Shown one piece after another: positions 1 to 7,820 of a DNA stretch of 64,000 nt. Position 1 is the stretch's first letter. Every line of letters begins with the position of its first letter. Origin of the DNA: Propionibacteriaceae bacterium AM104-82 (GTDB lineage: Bacteria > Actinomycetota > Actinomycetes > Propionibacteriales > Propionibacteriaceae); NCBI GenBank assembly GCA_027658995.1, contig JAQDQK010000009.1, positions 71,117-135,116 of the forward strand, given 5' to 3'. The notes under the pieces were generated by a model that was given only the letters and a program-made list of their open reading frames with translations, made no database searches and was not told the origin of the DNA. The position numbers and the translations under genes were made by a program.

Positions 1-493
1 CGATGCAGGTCTCGCAGCAGGCCGGCTCCTCGCCACGCATGGTGCGGTGCGTGCAGAACGTGCACTTGCGGACGATGCCCTGCGGAGGTGGCGTCGACAG
101 GCCGTAGTCGGGCACTGTCATCTGGCCTGCGCCGTCGAACTCCTGGTCGTAGCTCTCGCCGAAGTCGAAGCTGCGCGCGCCGTAGGGGCAGGCGGCGATG
201 CAGTATCTGCAGCCGATGCACCGCTCGGAGTCGATCACGACGACGCCGTCGGAGTTCTTGTAGGTGGCGTTGACGGGGCAGACGGGCACGCACGGAGGGT
301 TGTCGCACTGCATGCACGGCCGGGGGAGGTTCACGCGGCGCACGTTGGGGAAGACGCCCGTCTCCTCCTCGATCACCACGTTGAAGTTGACTCCTGGGGG
401 CGTCTGGTTCTCGGCCTTGCAGGCGACGGTGCACGAGTCACACCCGACACATTTCTGCAGATCGATGACCATTCCCCACTTGGGTTCCGGCAC
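1..493 (-). CDS. 4Fe-4S dicluster electron-transfer subunit of a molybdopterin oxidoreductase (3' end outside the window)
   Basis: This is the N-terminal part of a DmsB/NrfC/PhsB-type iron-sulfur protein, which relays electrons between a molybdopterin catalytic subunit and a quinone-linked membrane subunit. Cysteine clusters are visible: [11 protein letters not shown] near the N-terminus, [14 protein letters not shown], then [12 protein letters not shown], and the beginning of a fourth set (CTFCTHR, ACCETC) where the window ends. No Tat signal is present, as expected for subunits carried by a partner. The GTG at 493 is preferred because GAGGTGAG lies just upstream; an in-frame ATG at 472 is the alternative. 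A TorD-like chaperone gene lies upstream on the same strand, which supports a DMSO-reductase-superfamily enzyme. The substrate (DMSO, tetrathionate, polysulfide or other) cannot be read from this subunit. Confidence 0.85.
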   Translation of the reverse strand, partial: MPEPKWGMVIDLQKCVGCDSCTVACKAENQTPPGVNFNVVIEEETGVFPNVRRVNLPRPCMQCDNPPCVPVCPVNATYKNSDGVVVIDSERCIGCRYCIAACPYGARSFDFGESYDQEFDGAGQMTVPDYGLSTPPPQGIVRKCTFCTHRTMRGEEPACCETCI

Positions 494-509
494 GTACTCA
501 CCTCATTCA

Positions 510-531
510 CCGCGGCGCGTCCACGCCGCGG
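510..531 (-). promoter_or_regulatory. Hairpin in the leader immediately before the Fe-S gene
   Basis: The arms CCGCGGCG and CGCCGCGG pair perfectly over 8 bp around a 6-nt loop. The hairpin ends about 6 nt before the GAGGTGAG ribosome binding site. There is no U-tract, so it is not an obvious terminator. It could affect transcript stability or ribosome access. Confidence 0.5.
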
Positions 532-553
532 AGCGTCGTTGCATGTCCTACTG

Positions 554-582
554 ACGGTAGTAGAAGTCTGCTGACAATCCAA
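554..582 (-). promoter_or_regulatory. Candidate promoter for the Fe-S subunit gene
   Basis: On the minus strand, TTGGAT (582-577) and TACCGT (559-554) are separated by 17 nt and lie about 60 bp before the GTG start. The match is moderate. If real, the oxidoreductase subunit is transcribed separately from the chaperone gene. Confidence 0.35.
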
Positions 583-994
583 CTTTGCGACGTGGCGTCG
601 CAGGACCGGCCGTGGGGTCAGTTGGCTTGCAAGCCGGATTTCTCGCCGAGCCGGCCGGCGTGCTCCTGTCTCCCTCGCTGGCGCGTGGACCGGAGGAGTA
701 CGGCGGGACTCGAGCGGTGGGTCGTCGTCACGCACCTGTCGGACGGGCTGTGGTTCGCGTCGCTCAGCAACGGCCGTCCGCCGCCTCCAGGACGTGGCGA
801 TTCTTCTGCTCGGAGTAAGGCTGGCTTGGCTGGTCGCCCACCACGCCGACGAGGCCGCCGACGGACGTGGTGGCGGCGTCCGAGGCGGCCTTCGCCAGGT
901 TCTCGAGCGGATTGGTCCCGCTTACCGCCTTGTCGACTGCTCCGTGGGCATCTTCCGCGGCGTCCTCGATGACCTCCTTTGGGCTCCGGCGGGG
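583..994. other. Intergenic stretch without a confident gene; possible decayed coding sequence
   Basis: No convincing gene starts here. On the minus strand, the frame of the upstream chaperone gene stays open for 76 codons after its TGA (994 down to the stop at 766-764). Codon use is coding-like (alanine-, aspartate- and glycine-rich, GC-rich third positions), and AAAGGAGG sits at 980-973, but no start codon follows it. This may be a remnant or an extension cut off by the TGA. I also checked for tRNA-Sec and found no TTCA anticodon arm. Confidence 0.4.
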
Positions 995-1567
995 TCAGCC
1001 CTCGGCGAGAAGGTCGATCAGGTTGAAGCGCGGCCGGAACCGCGCCTCGAAGTCGCGCCCGGTCTCGATGCTGAGCGCCAGCAGCACGACCGGCGCGGTC
1101 GCGGCGAGGGCGGGGCAGTCGCGTTGGGCGTCGACGCCGAAGCACCACTCGTGCAGCGGGGCGGTGACGGCGCGGAGTTGGTCGTGCTGGGCGAGCCGCA
1201 TCAGCCTGCCCCGCTCGAGGTCGCCCTGGCGCCAGCCGTCCAACTCGGAGGCGAGCGCGCCGAGCAGGGGTTCAAGATCGGGCGCGACCAGACCCGCCCT
1301 GGCCGCGGTGATGCTCTGCCCGGTCGGCGGAACGGCATTCGCGGCCGCCCGGAGCGTGGCCAGCGGTTCGCCGAAGCGGGCGGCGTCGTCGCGCAGCCAG
1401 TCGACCGAGCCTTCGACCCCGTCGCACCAAGCGCCGTCGCTCAGCCTGGTCGCCACGTCGTCCGCGGGGCCGGTGAGCAGTTCGTCGATCAGTCGCCAGA
1501 GCGCGGCACGCTGCTCGACGACCTCGGCGAGCGAGTCGGTGACGGCGCGGGGGAGGGGCTCGGTCAT
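995..1567 (-). CDS. TorD/DmsD-like molecular chaperone
   Basis: A 190-residue, helical, cytoplasmic protein of the TorD family, whose members bind and proofread molybdopterin oxidoreductases before cofactor insertion and Tat export. The C-terminal region has the family pattern of a short acidic/His helix followed by a hydrophobic helix (QHDQLRAVTAPLHEW, then a leucine/alanine-rich segment), and the length is typical. I start at the ATG at 1567 (MTEPLPRAV); the frame is open further upstream, but that extension is arginine-rich and runs across the 80-bp repeat, so it is unlikely to be translated. The gene lies upstream of and on the same strand as the Fe-S subunit, which fits a shared enzyme. 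Sequence conservation in this family is low, so the assignment rests on pattern and context. Confidence 0.65.
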   Translation of the reverse strand: MTEPLPRAVTDSLAEVVEQRAALWRLIDELLTGPADDVATRLSDGAWCDGVEGSVDWLRDDAARFGEPLATLRAAANAVPPTGQSITAARAGLVAPDLEPLLGALASELDGWRQGDLERGRLMRLAQHDQLRAVTAPLHEWCFGVDAQRDCPALAATAPVVLLALSIETGRDFEARFRPRFNLIDLLAEG

Positions 1568-1663
1568 GTGCCTGAGTCTGGCACGGCGTCGCCCCAAAGG
1601 CCCGTTGAGCAGGCTTCTCGCCGACGCCTCTCGGCGGCGAGTGGCGCGGCGCGGGTCTGGTGT

Positions 1664-1743
1664 TTGAGCATGTTTGGTAACTCGTCTGCGATTTGATCGT
1701 TCAAACAAGTCCCGGAGCGCAACGAGCAACCAAACATGCTCAA
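1664..1743 (+). repeat. 80-bp palindromic dispersed element, copy 1
   Basis: Ends are TTGAGCA and TGCTCAA. The left arm TTGAGCATGTTTGGT pairs perfectly with its counterpart on the right; after two mismatches, CTCGT pairs with ACGAG. The core is about 36 nt. Copies of exactly the same length lie at 24526 and 53895. This copy sits between the ArsR-type gene and the chaperone gene. Confidence 0.85.
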
Positions 1744-1807
1744 GGTTGAGTCGACCCGAGAGTCTTCGGTGTCGGGTCCGTCGACCGTCCGCGGTCGAGC
1801 GCGGGCG

Positions 1808-2377
1808 CTAAATCTCCTCGCTGGCGCTGAGGATCGTCAGGCTCCAGCTCAGGTCGTCGTCGCTCGGGTCGTCGCGGTAGCGGGCGATCACCTCGTGGAG
1901 TTCCTCGATCAGGTCGTGGTGACGCTCCCGCGTCAGTCGGAGTCGGGCCTCCGCAAGCGTGCCCCGCTCGACGGGGTCCTCGCCTGTCACGAAGGACGAC
2001 GCCCACTTCGCGATGCGCGCCAACTGGTCCTGAGTGCCGGCGACGGAGGCGGCGAGCACCGCGTTGCCGAGCGCGACGTCGGCGACCGGGTCGTCGGGGG
2101 AGCCGAGGGACAGTTGCCCAGAGGTCGGCTTCCAGACGCGGTCGCGCCGATCGCGCGCCTTCTCGGGGGCCTCCTCGATCAGCCCGGCGTCGGCGAGTAC
2201 CCGAAGATGGAAGCTCAGCGTGTTCGCGGGGACCTCGAGGCTGTCGGCCAGGTCGGCGGCCCGCGCGAAGCGCAACCGGGAGACCTCACGCCACACCTGA
2301 TGGCGCAGCGGGTTGGCGAGCGCCTTCAGTACCTCGGTCGACATGGTCGGCGCTGGCAAGGACTTCTTCGGGGCCAT
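1808..2377 (-). CDS. ArsR-type winged-helix transcriptional regulator
   Basis: A 189-residue cytoplasmic DNA-binding protein. The N-terminal half is an ArsR-like winged helix: 'LKALANPLRHQVWREV' opens the domain, and 'ANTLSFHLRVLADAGLI' is the recognition helix and following turn. The C-terminal half is charged and helical, without the cysteine pairs of metal-sensing ArsR proteins, so the ligand is probably not a metal. The gene is divergent from an MFS transporter with only 80 bp between the two ATGs. Those 80 bp contain two copies of the palindrome TTGCGCAA, so autoregulation and control of the transporter are likely. No Shine-Dalgarno precedes the ATG, and TATCCT lies 7 nt before it, which suggests a leaderless transcript. 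Confidence 0.85.
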   Translation of the reverse strand: MAPKKSLPAPTMSTEVLKALANPLRHQVWREVSRLRFARAADLADSLEVPANTLSFHLRVLADAGLIEEAPEKARDRRDRVWKPTSGQLSLGSPDDPVADVALGNAVLAASVAGTQDQLARIAKWASSFVTGEDPVERGTLAEARLRLTRERHHDLIEELHEVIARYRDDPSDDDLSWSLTILSASEEI

Positions 2378-2408
2378 GGGTCAAGGATACCCAGAAGCCC
2401 AGAAATAA

Positions 2409-2430
2409 TTGCGCAAATCTACTTGCGCAA
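2409..2430. promoter_or_regulatory. Operator: two TTGCGCAA palindromes between the ArsR gene and the MFS gene
   Basis: TTGCGCAA occurs at 2409-2416 and 2423-2430, with centres 14 bp apart. A related GATTTGCG follows. The second palindrome overlaps the -35 element of the transporter promoter, which is the expected position for repression by the adjacent regulator. Confidence 0.7.
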
Positions 2431-2451
2431 GAAGATTTGCGGATTTACTCT
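2423..2451 (+). promoter_or_regulatory. Promoter of the MFS gene, probably giving a leaderless mRNA
   Basis: TTGCGC (2423-2428) and TACTCT (2446-2451) are 17 nt apart. The ATG at 2458 is 7 nt after the -10 element, so transcription should start at or next to the start codon. No Shine-Dalgarno is present, consistent with leaderless translation. Confidence 0.6.
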
Positions 2452-2457
2452 GAGTTC

Positions 2458-3741
2458 ATGAACCAGACTCCAAGGCAGAGCATGTGGCGCGGCGGCTACC
2501 CGCTGTGGCTGGTCAGCGACACGGCGTTCGAACTCACCAGCGCGCTTATCGGCTTCGTGGTCCCACTGCTGGCGCTCATGGTCACCGACGATCCAGGCCT
2601 CGCGGGCATCATCGGCGGGGTCGGGCTGGCCGTGAGGGTCGTCTCGTCGCTGATCGGCGGCGTGCTCGCCGACCGGCACAACCGCGTGCTGCTGATGGTG
2701 CTCGGTGCGCTGGTCGGCCTGTTCCTCGCGGCCGTGTTCACCGCGCTGACGGTGGGGCAGTGGCTGACCTTCTCGACGCTGCTCGCGCTCAACGTCGGGT
2801 TCGCGGTGCGCAACGGGCTCTTCGGTGCCCCGAACCAGGCGGCGTTGAAGGACGTCGTGCCAGACTCGGCGCTCGGCAGGACGCAGGCCGCGAACCAGGG
2901 CCGCGACGCCGTGATCGGCCTCGGCGGGGCGCCGCTTGGTGGGTTGCTGCTCGGCATCGGGGCACCGGTCGTGGGCGTGGCGATGATGCTCTGCCAGGCG
3001 GTGGCCGCGACGTTCGCGTCGGTGCTGAGCCGCAGGGTCGCCCCGTTCGTCGCCCCTGAGCGGGACCCCGACTCCCGCTTCCTCCGCGAACTCGGAGACG
3101 GGTTCCGGTGGGTGTTCTCGCGACCAGACCTGCAGGGGTCACTGGTCGTCAGCACCCTCGTGAACCTCGGGTTCAACGCCTCGATCATCACGATCATCTA
3201 CTCGCTGCAGCAAGGAGGCTCTTCACCCGCGACCATCGGGCTGGTCTCCGGCGGACTCGGGGTCGGCATGCTTGTAGGGGCCGCGCTCGCGCCGCTGCTG
3301 GTGCCGCGCGTTCCGGCCGGATGGCTTGGCATCGGCGGGCTGGCCCTGATCACTGCGGCAACGGCGGTGCTGCCGCTGGTCGAGCGACCGTTCGGGGTCG
3401 CGCTCGTGATGGCGGTAGGGATCATGGGCGCCCCAGCGCTCAACGCCGCGCTGCTCGGCTACTTCATGGTGGCCACGCCGTCCCACCTGATCGGCCGCGC
3501 GACCTCGGCCCTGTCCGTCTTCGCGATGGGCGCGATGCCGCTGGCACCGTTGTTCGCCGGCTTCGGGTTGAACCTGGTCGGGCGCGGCTGGACGCTGCTC
3601 GGCTCGGCGGTCATCACGCTGGCGGCCGCGATGCTTGCGATCCTGACGCCGAGCCTGCGCAGCATCCCGGCCGAGGCGGGCTGGGTCGAGCACGCCAAGG
3701 CCCATGAGCGTGCCGCGTCGCCCGCCGTGGCCGACGCATAG
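2458..3741 (+). CDS. MFS efflux transporter (EntS-like)
   Basis: A 427-residue integral membrane protein with about 12 hydrophobic segments and the MFS cytoplasmic signature 'GGVLADRHNRVLL' between segments 2 and 3. The overall layout is that of the enterobactin-exporter-like (EntS/DHA3) MFS group, which exports siderophores or drugs in exchange for protons. The frame is open upstream through a TTG at 2437, but the promoter and operator occupy that sequence, so the ATG at 2458 is taken as the start. It is controlled, by inference, by the divergent ArsR-type regulator through the TTGCGCAA sites. The substrate is unknown; induction by a toxic compound sensed by the regulator is the simplest model. 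Confidence 0.8.
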   Translation: MNQTPRQSMWRGGYPLWLVSDTAFELTSALIGFVVPLLALMVTDDPGLAGIIGGVGLAVRVVSSLIGGVLADRHNRVLLMVLGALVGLFLAAVFTALTVGQWLTFSTLLALNVGFAVRNGLFGAPNQAALKDVVPDSALGRTQAANQGRDAVIGLGGAPLGGLLLGIGAPVVGVAMMLCQAVAATFASVLSRRVAPFVAPERDPDSRFLRELGDGFRWVFSRPDLQGSLVVSTLVNLGFNASIITIIYSLQQGGSSPATIGLVSGGLGVGMLVGAALAPLLVPRVPAGWLGIGGLALITAATAVLPLVERPFGVALVMAVGIMGAPALNAALLGYFMVATPSHLIGRATSALSVFAMGAMPLAPLFAGFGLNLVGRGWTLLGSAVITLAAAMLAILTPSLRSIPAEAGWVEHAKAHERAASPAVADA

Positions 3742-3914
3742 CCAGGGACTGGCCGCCCGCCGCGCACTCAGCATGATGGTAGGCACGGCGGGCGGTTCGC
3801 GAACGGCGCCCCGACGCAGACCCAGGTGCCACTGTCGGCAGGTCGCCCACCTCCTGCGGCGGGCGACATCGGCTCGCAGGCCCTGGGACGCCGACCGACC
3901 GGCCAGAAGCGTCG

Positions 3915-6653
3915 TCACTCCGCCTCGGCGCTCGCCCGGGGAGTCGACAGGTGGATGGCCAACTGGACGCGGCGCGCGAGGCCCTGTGGCAGGTCGCGGT
4001 TGGCCGCTCGGACGGTGCGGTTCAAGGCGACGACCGCCCGCTCCAGGTCAGAGCGCCGCCCCGCGATGGCGAGGGCGTGGATCTCACGGACGCTCAGTTC
4101 GTCGTCCTCAGGAGCCGCGAGGCGGCCGCGGGCAACTGCCCAGAGCGCCTGATCGGGATCCCGCTGATCGATCGCCCGATCGGCGAGCACGCTGGCAGCG
4201 TCGACGATCATCGCGACCATGTCGGCGCGCATCGTCTCGGCCCAGTGCCACTGGAAGGCCAGCGGACCGAGCGGCTCGCCTCGCACCAGGCGGAGGGCTT
4301 GGCGAAGGGCCGCCGTCGACGCGAGGTTCACCCCTCCCGCCAGGAGCGCCTCGAACCGTTCCCAGTCGGAGGTGACCCTCGGGTCGAGTCGGATCCGGCC
4401 TGAGTAGGCATCCGGCAGGTAGGCGCCGCCGTCGGGCGCGGTGCCGAGCCAGGACCGGAGCCTGCTCATGTTCGACCGACGGGTGGTCTCGGCGACGAGC
4501 AGGGAGGACACCATCTCGGATGCCGTGGCGCCCGCGTGGCTGAGCAGCCAGGCGCAGTACTCCATGCACTGGGACAGCGCCCGGTTGGGCGGGGACCCGG
4601 CTGGGTCGAGGAGCGCCACCTCGCCAAGCAGAAGCAGGGTGGGGTGGTCATTGTCTTCAGGCGGGTCAGGCATGGGTTGCTCCTGAGCGTGGGCCGCGAA
4701 GCGGGGGAGCGGGAGGACGTTGGGTGGCAGGTCGTCGGTGTCCTGCCACCAGGGGGCAGGCTCGGTCGACGAGGATCCGGTGGCGCGGAGCAGGTCGATG
4801 AGCGCCCGGCGGGCCGGGGCGGCGATCAGTTGCGGGGTGAAGGGGAGCGCCGGCTCAGCGCGGCCGGCGAAGGTTGCGGACCCGGCGCCGATGTCGAGGT
4901 GGGTCGCGTCGATGTGCGGGGCCGCCTCGGCGCGGGCAAGCACGCTGACGCCTACCCGCCCGAGCGCGAGCGCATCGGAGACCCGGTCCAGGTCGGCTGG
5001 GCTGAGAGGCGCCTCGAAGACGAAGACGGTAGGTGCCCACTGTGGGGCCAGGTCCGCATCGGACCGGACCGACTCCAGGGTTTGCTCGCGCAGCGCCAGC
5101 CGACGGGTCGAGCACAGCCTGGTGAGCCGGATCAGGGCCGCGTCCGGATCGGGCTCCTCGTCGATGCGTGGTTCGTCGACCGCGCCTGGCCAGTCGTGGC
5201 CCCCGACGCACACCACCTCGACGGGCTGGCTCCATGGGGCAGAACTGAGGCTGGTCAGGGCCGTGGCCAGGCTGCCGGCCGACTCGGTGCCGGTGAGGAT
5301 GGTGGCGCGGTCCTGCTCGAGGTCGAGCCACACCTCAGCCCCGTCGGACTCCCAGCCGAACAGCACCTGAGTGGGCCCTCTACCGTGGTCGGTGCCCGTC
5401 GGCGCGTCGTCGTGGGACAGGGCCGCCCAGAGGCGCGAGACCTGTGGCGTCATCGGCGTGAGTCGGCGGCCCACCGGGCGCGCATGAAGTTGCGCCCGGC
5501 GCCTGGCCGCCAGCCCGCCGAGGACACCGACGGCGAGCAGGGAGCCGAGTGCACCCAGCGCGACGGCAGGGTCGACGCCGCGCTCGGTGGTCTCGACCCT
5601 TTCGGTTCCGTGTTCGGTATCGGCCTTCTCGGTTCCGGAATCGGTGGCCTCGACCTCTTTGGTTCCGCGTTCGGCGGTCCCGGCCTCTTCGGTTCCGAGT
5701 TCGGATGGGCGCTCCGCGTCCCGTGGCGGGACGGGCGGTGGGGTCGGAAGCCCGGGACGGACCTCGGCGCTCCCGACGACCCCAGAGGCGTCGGCCTCTC
5801 CGTGAGCGCCGGCCGAGGACGGCCGCGGCGGGGCTTGCGCGGGCTCGGATGGTGAGGGGAGGGCGAGGACCCAGCCGATGTCGATCTCGTCCGGGTCGGC
5901 GATCTGGTCACGGTTGAGGTCGAAGATCTCCGGCCATCTCTCTCCGTCCCCGAGGACGCGCTCGGCGATCGACCAGAGCGAGTCGCCGCGCTGCACCACC
6001 ACGACCATGGCCCCCGCGTCATCGGGCGGTGTTGCGGCCAAGGGGAGCCGAAGGCTCTGCCCCGGGCGGACCTTGAGCGAGTCGTCGATGTCGGGGTTGA
6101 GGGCGACGATCTCCCTCCACCTCGCGCCCGAGCCGAGTTGCTCCTCCGCGATGGTCCATAACTCGTCGCCAGGACGCACCTGGTACTGCCGGGAGTCTGG
6201 TTGGGGCGAAGCGTTGGCGCGCTCGTCGGGTGTGTCCGACCTGGTGGTTGCCGTCGCTGTCGGCGCGGGGGACGGCTGACCCGGCTCCGGCGGGGCGGCC
6301 TGAGCGACGCTCGGAACCGCGAGCGCCGCCGCAACCAGAGCGCCCATCGCGGGGCGGAGCCAGGCGGTGCCGGGCAGCGCGAGCCGGATCCGGTGGCGTG
6401 AGGCGACCGCGAGCACCTCGAAGGTGATCGTCAGCGTCAGCACCAGCCACGCGACCCAGCCGACGATGCTGAGCAGCCCGATGATCAGCCGCGGGTCGGC
6501 AGGGCGCGACAGGACCACCGCCCAGTCGACGGACAGCAGGGCCGCCGGTGAGCCCCACTGGAGAAGGAGCACCGGCGCCCCGACGACCACGGCCAGCAGC
6601 AGCGCGGCCGCGCAGACCGCCCTGACCCACCTCACGGCACGCCCCTGCCGCAC
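3915..6653 (-). CDS. Membrane LysM-BTAD protein of the Tad pilus locus
   Basis: A 912-residue protein with an unusual architecture. Three hydrophobic segments lie in the first 120 residues. Two LysM peptidoglycan-binding repeats follow ('VRPGDELWTIAEEQLG' near 157 and 'VQRGDSLWSIAERVLG' near 219). Next comes a Pro/Glu/Thr-rich linker with repeated GTE/GTEK-like units, a further membrane segment near 365-388, and a long C-terminal region. The last ~140 residues look like the bacterial transcriptional activator domain (BTAD) of SARP regulators, preceded by a winged-helix-like stretch ('RRSNMSRLRSWLG'). It is the last gene of the tad operon, 15 bp after the pilin gene. A role in anchoring the pilus machine to peptidoglycan, or in coupling wall state to expression, is inference. 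The DNA for the linker (about 5580-5710) is internally repetitive. Confidence 0.75.
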   Translation of the reverse strand: MRQGRAVRWVRAVCAAALLLAVVVGAPVLLLQWGSPAALLSVDWAVVLSRPADPRLIIGLLSIVGWVAWLVLTLTITFEVLAVASRHRIRLALPGTAWLRPAMGALVAAALAVPSVAQAAPPEPGQPSPAPTATATTRSDTPDERANASPQPDSRQYQVRPGDELWTIAEEQLGSGARWREIVALNPDIDDSLKVRPGQSLRLPLAATPPDDAGAMVVVVQRGDSLWSIAERVLGDGERWPEIFDLNRDQIADPDEIDIGWVLALPSPSEPAQAPPRPSSAGAHGEADASGVVGSAEVRPGLPTPPPVPPRDAERPSELGTEEAGTAERGTKEVEATDSGTEKADTEHGTERVETTERGVDPAVALGALGSLLAVGVLGGLAARRRAQLHARPVGRRLTPMTPQVSRLWAALSHDDAPTGTDHGRGPTQVLFGWESDGAEVWLDLEQDRATILTGTESAGSLATALTSLSSAPWSQPVEVVCVGGHDWPGAVDEPRIDEEPDPDAALIRLTRLCSTRRLALREQTLESVRSDADLAPQWAPTVFVFEAPLSPADLDRVSDALALGRVGVSVLARAEAAPHIDATHLDIGAGSATFAGRAEPALPFTPQLIAAPARRALIDLLRATGSSSTEPAPWWQDTDDLPPNVLPLPRFAAHAQEQPMPDPPEDNDHPTLLLLGEVALLDPAGSPPNRALSQCMEYCAWLLSHAGATASEMVSSLLVAETTRRSNMSRLRSWLGTAPDGGAYLPDAYSGRIRLDPRVTSDWERFEALLAGGVNLASTAALRQALRLVRGEPLGPLAFQWHWAETMRADMVAMIVDAASVLADRAIDQRDPDQALWAVARGRLAAPEDDELSVREIHALAIAGRRSDLERAVVALNRTVRAANRDLPQGLARRVQLAIHLSTPRASAEAE

Positions 6654-6668
6654 GCCTGCCCGCTCATC

Positions 6669-6854
6669 TCACTTGGGCAGGTTCTTCGTCACGTAGGCGG
6701 TGATGGCCGTGATGATGATCAGGGCGATCGCCGCCGCCCCCGCGAGCAGGATCGCGTTCTCGGTGCTCTGCGAAAGCCCTCGCTCGTCGCGTTCGGGCGG
6801 CGCGCCGCGGGTGAGTTGAACGATCAGGCCGATGGCCTGGTGGATGGTCGACAT
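6669..6854 (-). CDS. Flp-like small pilin
   Basis: A 61-residue protein: a short polar N-terminus, then 'RGLSQSTENAILLAG' leading into a single hydrophobic helix and a Lys-containing tail. A Gly followed a few residues later by an acidic residue and a hydrophobic stretch resembles the class III prepilin cleavage site of Flp/TadE pilins, with Glu at +6 rather than +5. The start at 6854 has a strong AGGAGGA ribosome binding site, expected for an abundant structural subunit. It lies directly after tadC and before the LysM-BTAD gene. It is probably the pilus fibre subunit. No prepilin peptidase gene is present in the window, so processing must depend on one elsewhere. Confidence 0.7.
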   Translation of the reverse strand: MSTIHQAIGLIVQLTRGAPPERDERGLSQSTENAILLAGAAAIALIIITAITAYVTKNLPK

Positions 6855-6883
6855 GGTTCCTCCTATGAGTGTTTCTTGGCGGG

Positions 6884-6936
6884 TTGTCCGCAGCGTTTTC
6901 AGTTGTCCACAGGTGCGACGGGAAAGACTGTCCACA
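6884..6936. promoter_or_regulatory. Three DnaA-box-like 9-mers between tadC and the pilin gene
   Basis: TTGTCCGCA (6884-6892), TTGTCCACA (6903-6911) and CTGTCCACA (6928-6936) fill most of the 84-bp spacer between the tadC stop and the pilin start. TTGTCCACA is the usual DnaA box form in high-GC actinobacteria. They could equally be operators for another protein. Confidence 0.5.
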
Positions 6937-6938
6937 GG

Positions 6939-7820
6939 TCACCCGCTTCCCAGCAGCGTCAGGAGTGCCGGCGCCAGCAGAGCTACGCCGAGCAGGAGGG
7001 CGGGAATGGTCATCCAGAGCGACAGCGACTCGCTCGCGGACTGGGCGTCGGCTTTCTGCCGGTTCAGGTGGGCGTCGCGCAACTCCCTGACGCGCGCCTG
7101 CAGCACCTCCGCGAGCCCGGCGCCCTGCTCCTCCAGTTGCATCACATCGGCGAAGTCGGCCAACTCCGCGACCTGCCACTCGGCCCCGATGGCGCGGAGT
7201 TCATCCCACGGCGCCACCTGTTCCATGCGCGCCCGCTCCAGGCCCGCTGAGATCCTGCGGAACAAGGGCGCATCGGAGACGGCGGCGGCGTTGGCGGCAG
7301 CCTGCGGCGCAGAGGCGTTCGCGAGGCGCTCAAGCACCACCAGGTCGAAGAAGGTGTGGATGCCGTCGATGGCCGACCTGCGGTAGCTGTCGGCCCCGCG
7401 CCGTAGGCGGACGTCCGCGACGAAGTAGCCGACGGCGCCGCACACCAGGGCGACCCACAGCGGCGCAAGGGTCGGCGGCTGCCCCGCGACGAGTTGGACG
7501 ACCGCCCACAGCAGCGGAAGAAGCAGGCCCGCGAGCGTCCAGACCAGCTTCTCCGTGAAGAAGTCGCCCACACTTCGGCCCTGAAGCTTCAGGAGCCGCT
7601 GCTGGGCCTCCGTCAGCGGAAGCCGCAGCGTGCGCTGTAGCCCCTGGCTGAGGCGCTCGATCCCCGAGTCCCCCTGCTCGTGTTCGGCGGCCAGCGGCGC
7701 CCTGCGCTCCAGGACAGCCAGCGCGTCGCCAAGTCGCAGCGGCGAGGCGACGGAGCCGCGCACCACCAGGTAGGCGCCGAGCCCCACCAGCATCCCCAGG
7801 ACGATCAGTGGGCCGATCAC
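6939..7820 (-). CDS. tadC: TadC-like inner-membrane platform protein (T2SS F family)
   Basis: A 293-residue membrane protein of the GspF/TadC family, which forms the inner-membrane platform on which the TadA ATPase acts during Flp pilus assembly. An N-terminal membrane segment is followed by a cytoplasmic region, two central hydrophobic segments ('LVWTLAGLLLPLLWAVVQLV' and 'LWVALVCGAVGYFV'), the helical F domain with 'EQGAGLAEVLQARVRELR', and a C-terminal membrane segment. The GTG start at 7820 overlaps the tadB stop (GTGA), indicating translational coupling. TadB and TadC are paralogues usually found as an adjacent pair, as here. Confidence 0.85.
   Translation of the reverse strand: MIGPLIVLGMLVGLGAYLVVRGSVASPLRLGDALAVLERRAPLAAEHEQGDSGIERLSQGLQRTLRLPLTEAQQRLLKLQGRSVGDFFTEKLVWTLAGLLLPLLWAVVQLVAGQPPTLAPLWVALVCGAVGYFVADVRLRRGADSYRRSAIDGIHTFFDLVVLERLANASAPQAAANAAAVSDAPLFRRISAGLERARMEQVAPWDELRAIGAEWQVAELADFADVMQLEEQGAGLAEVLQARVRELRDAHLNRQKADAQSASESLSLWMTIPALLLGVALLAPALLTLLGSG

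Noticed and set aside
494..994. Possible tRNA-Sec or selenocysteine signal near the oxidoreductase locus
   Set aside because: No TTCA anticodon loop or long acceptor arm pairs on either strand, and no convincing SECIS hairpin follows the TGA at 995-997.
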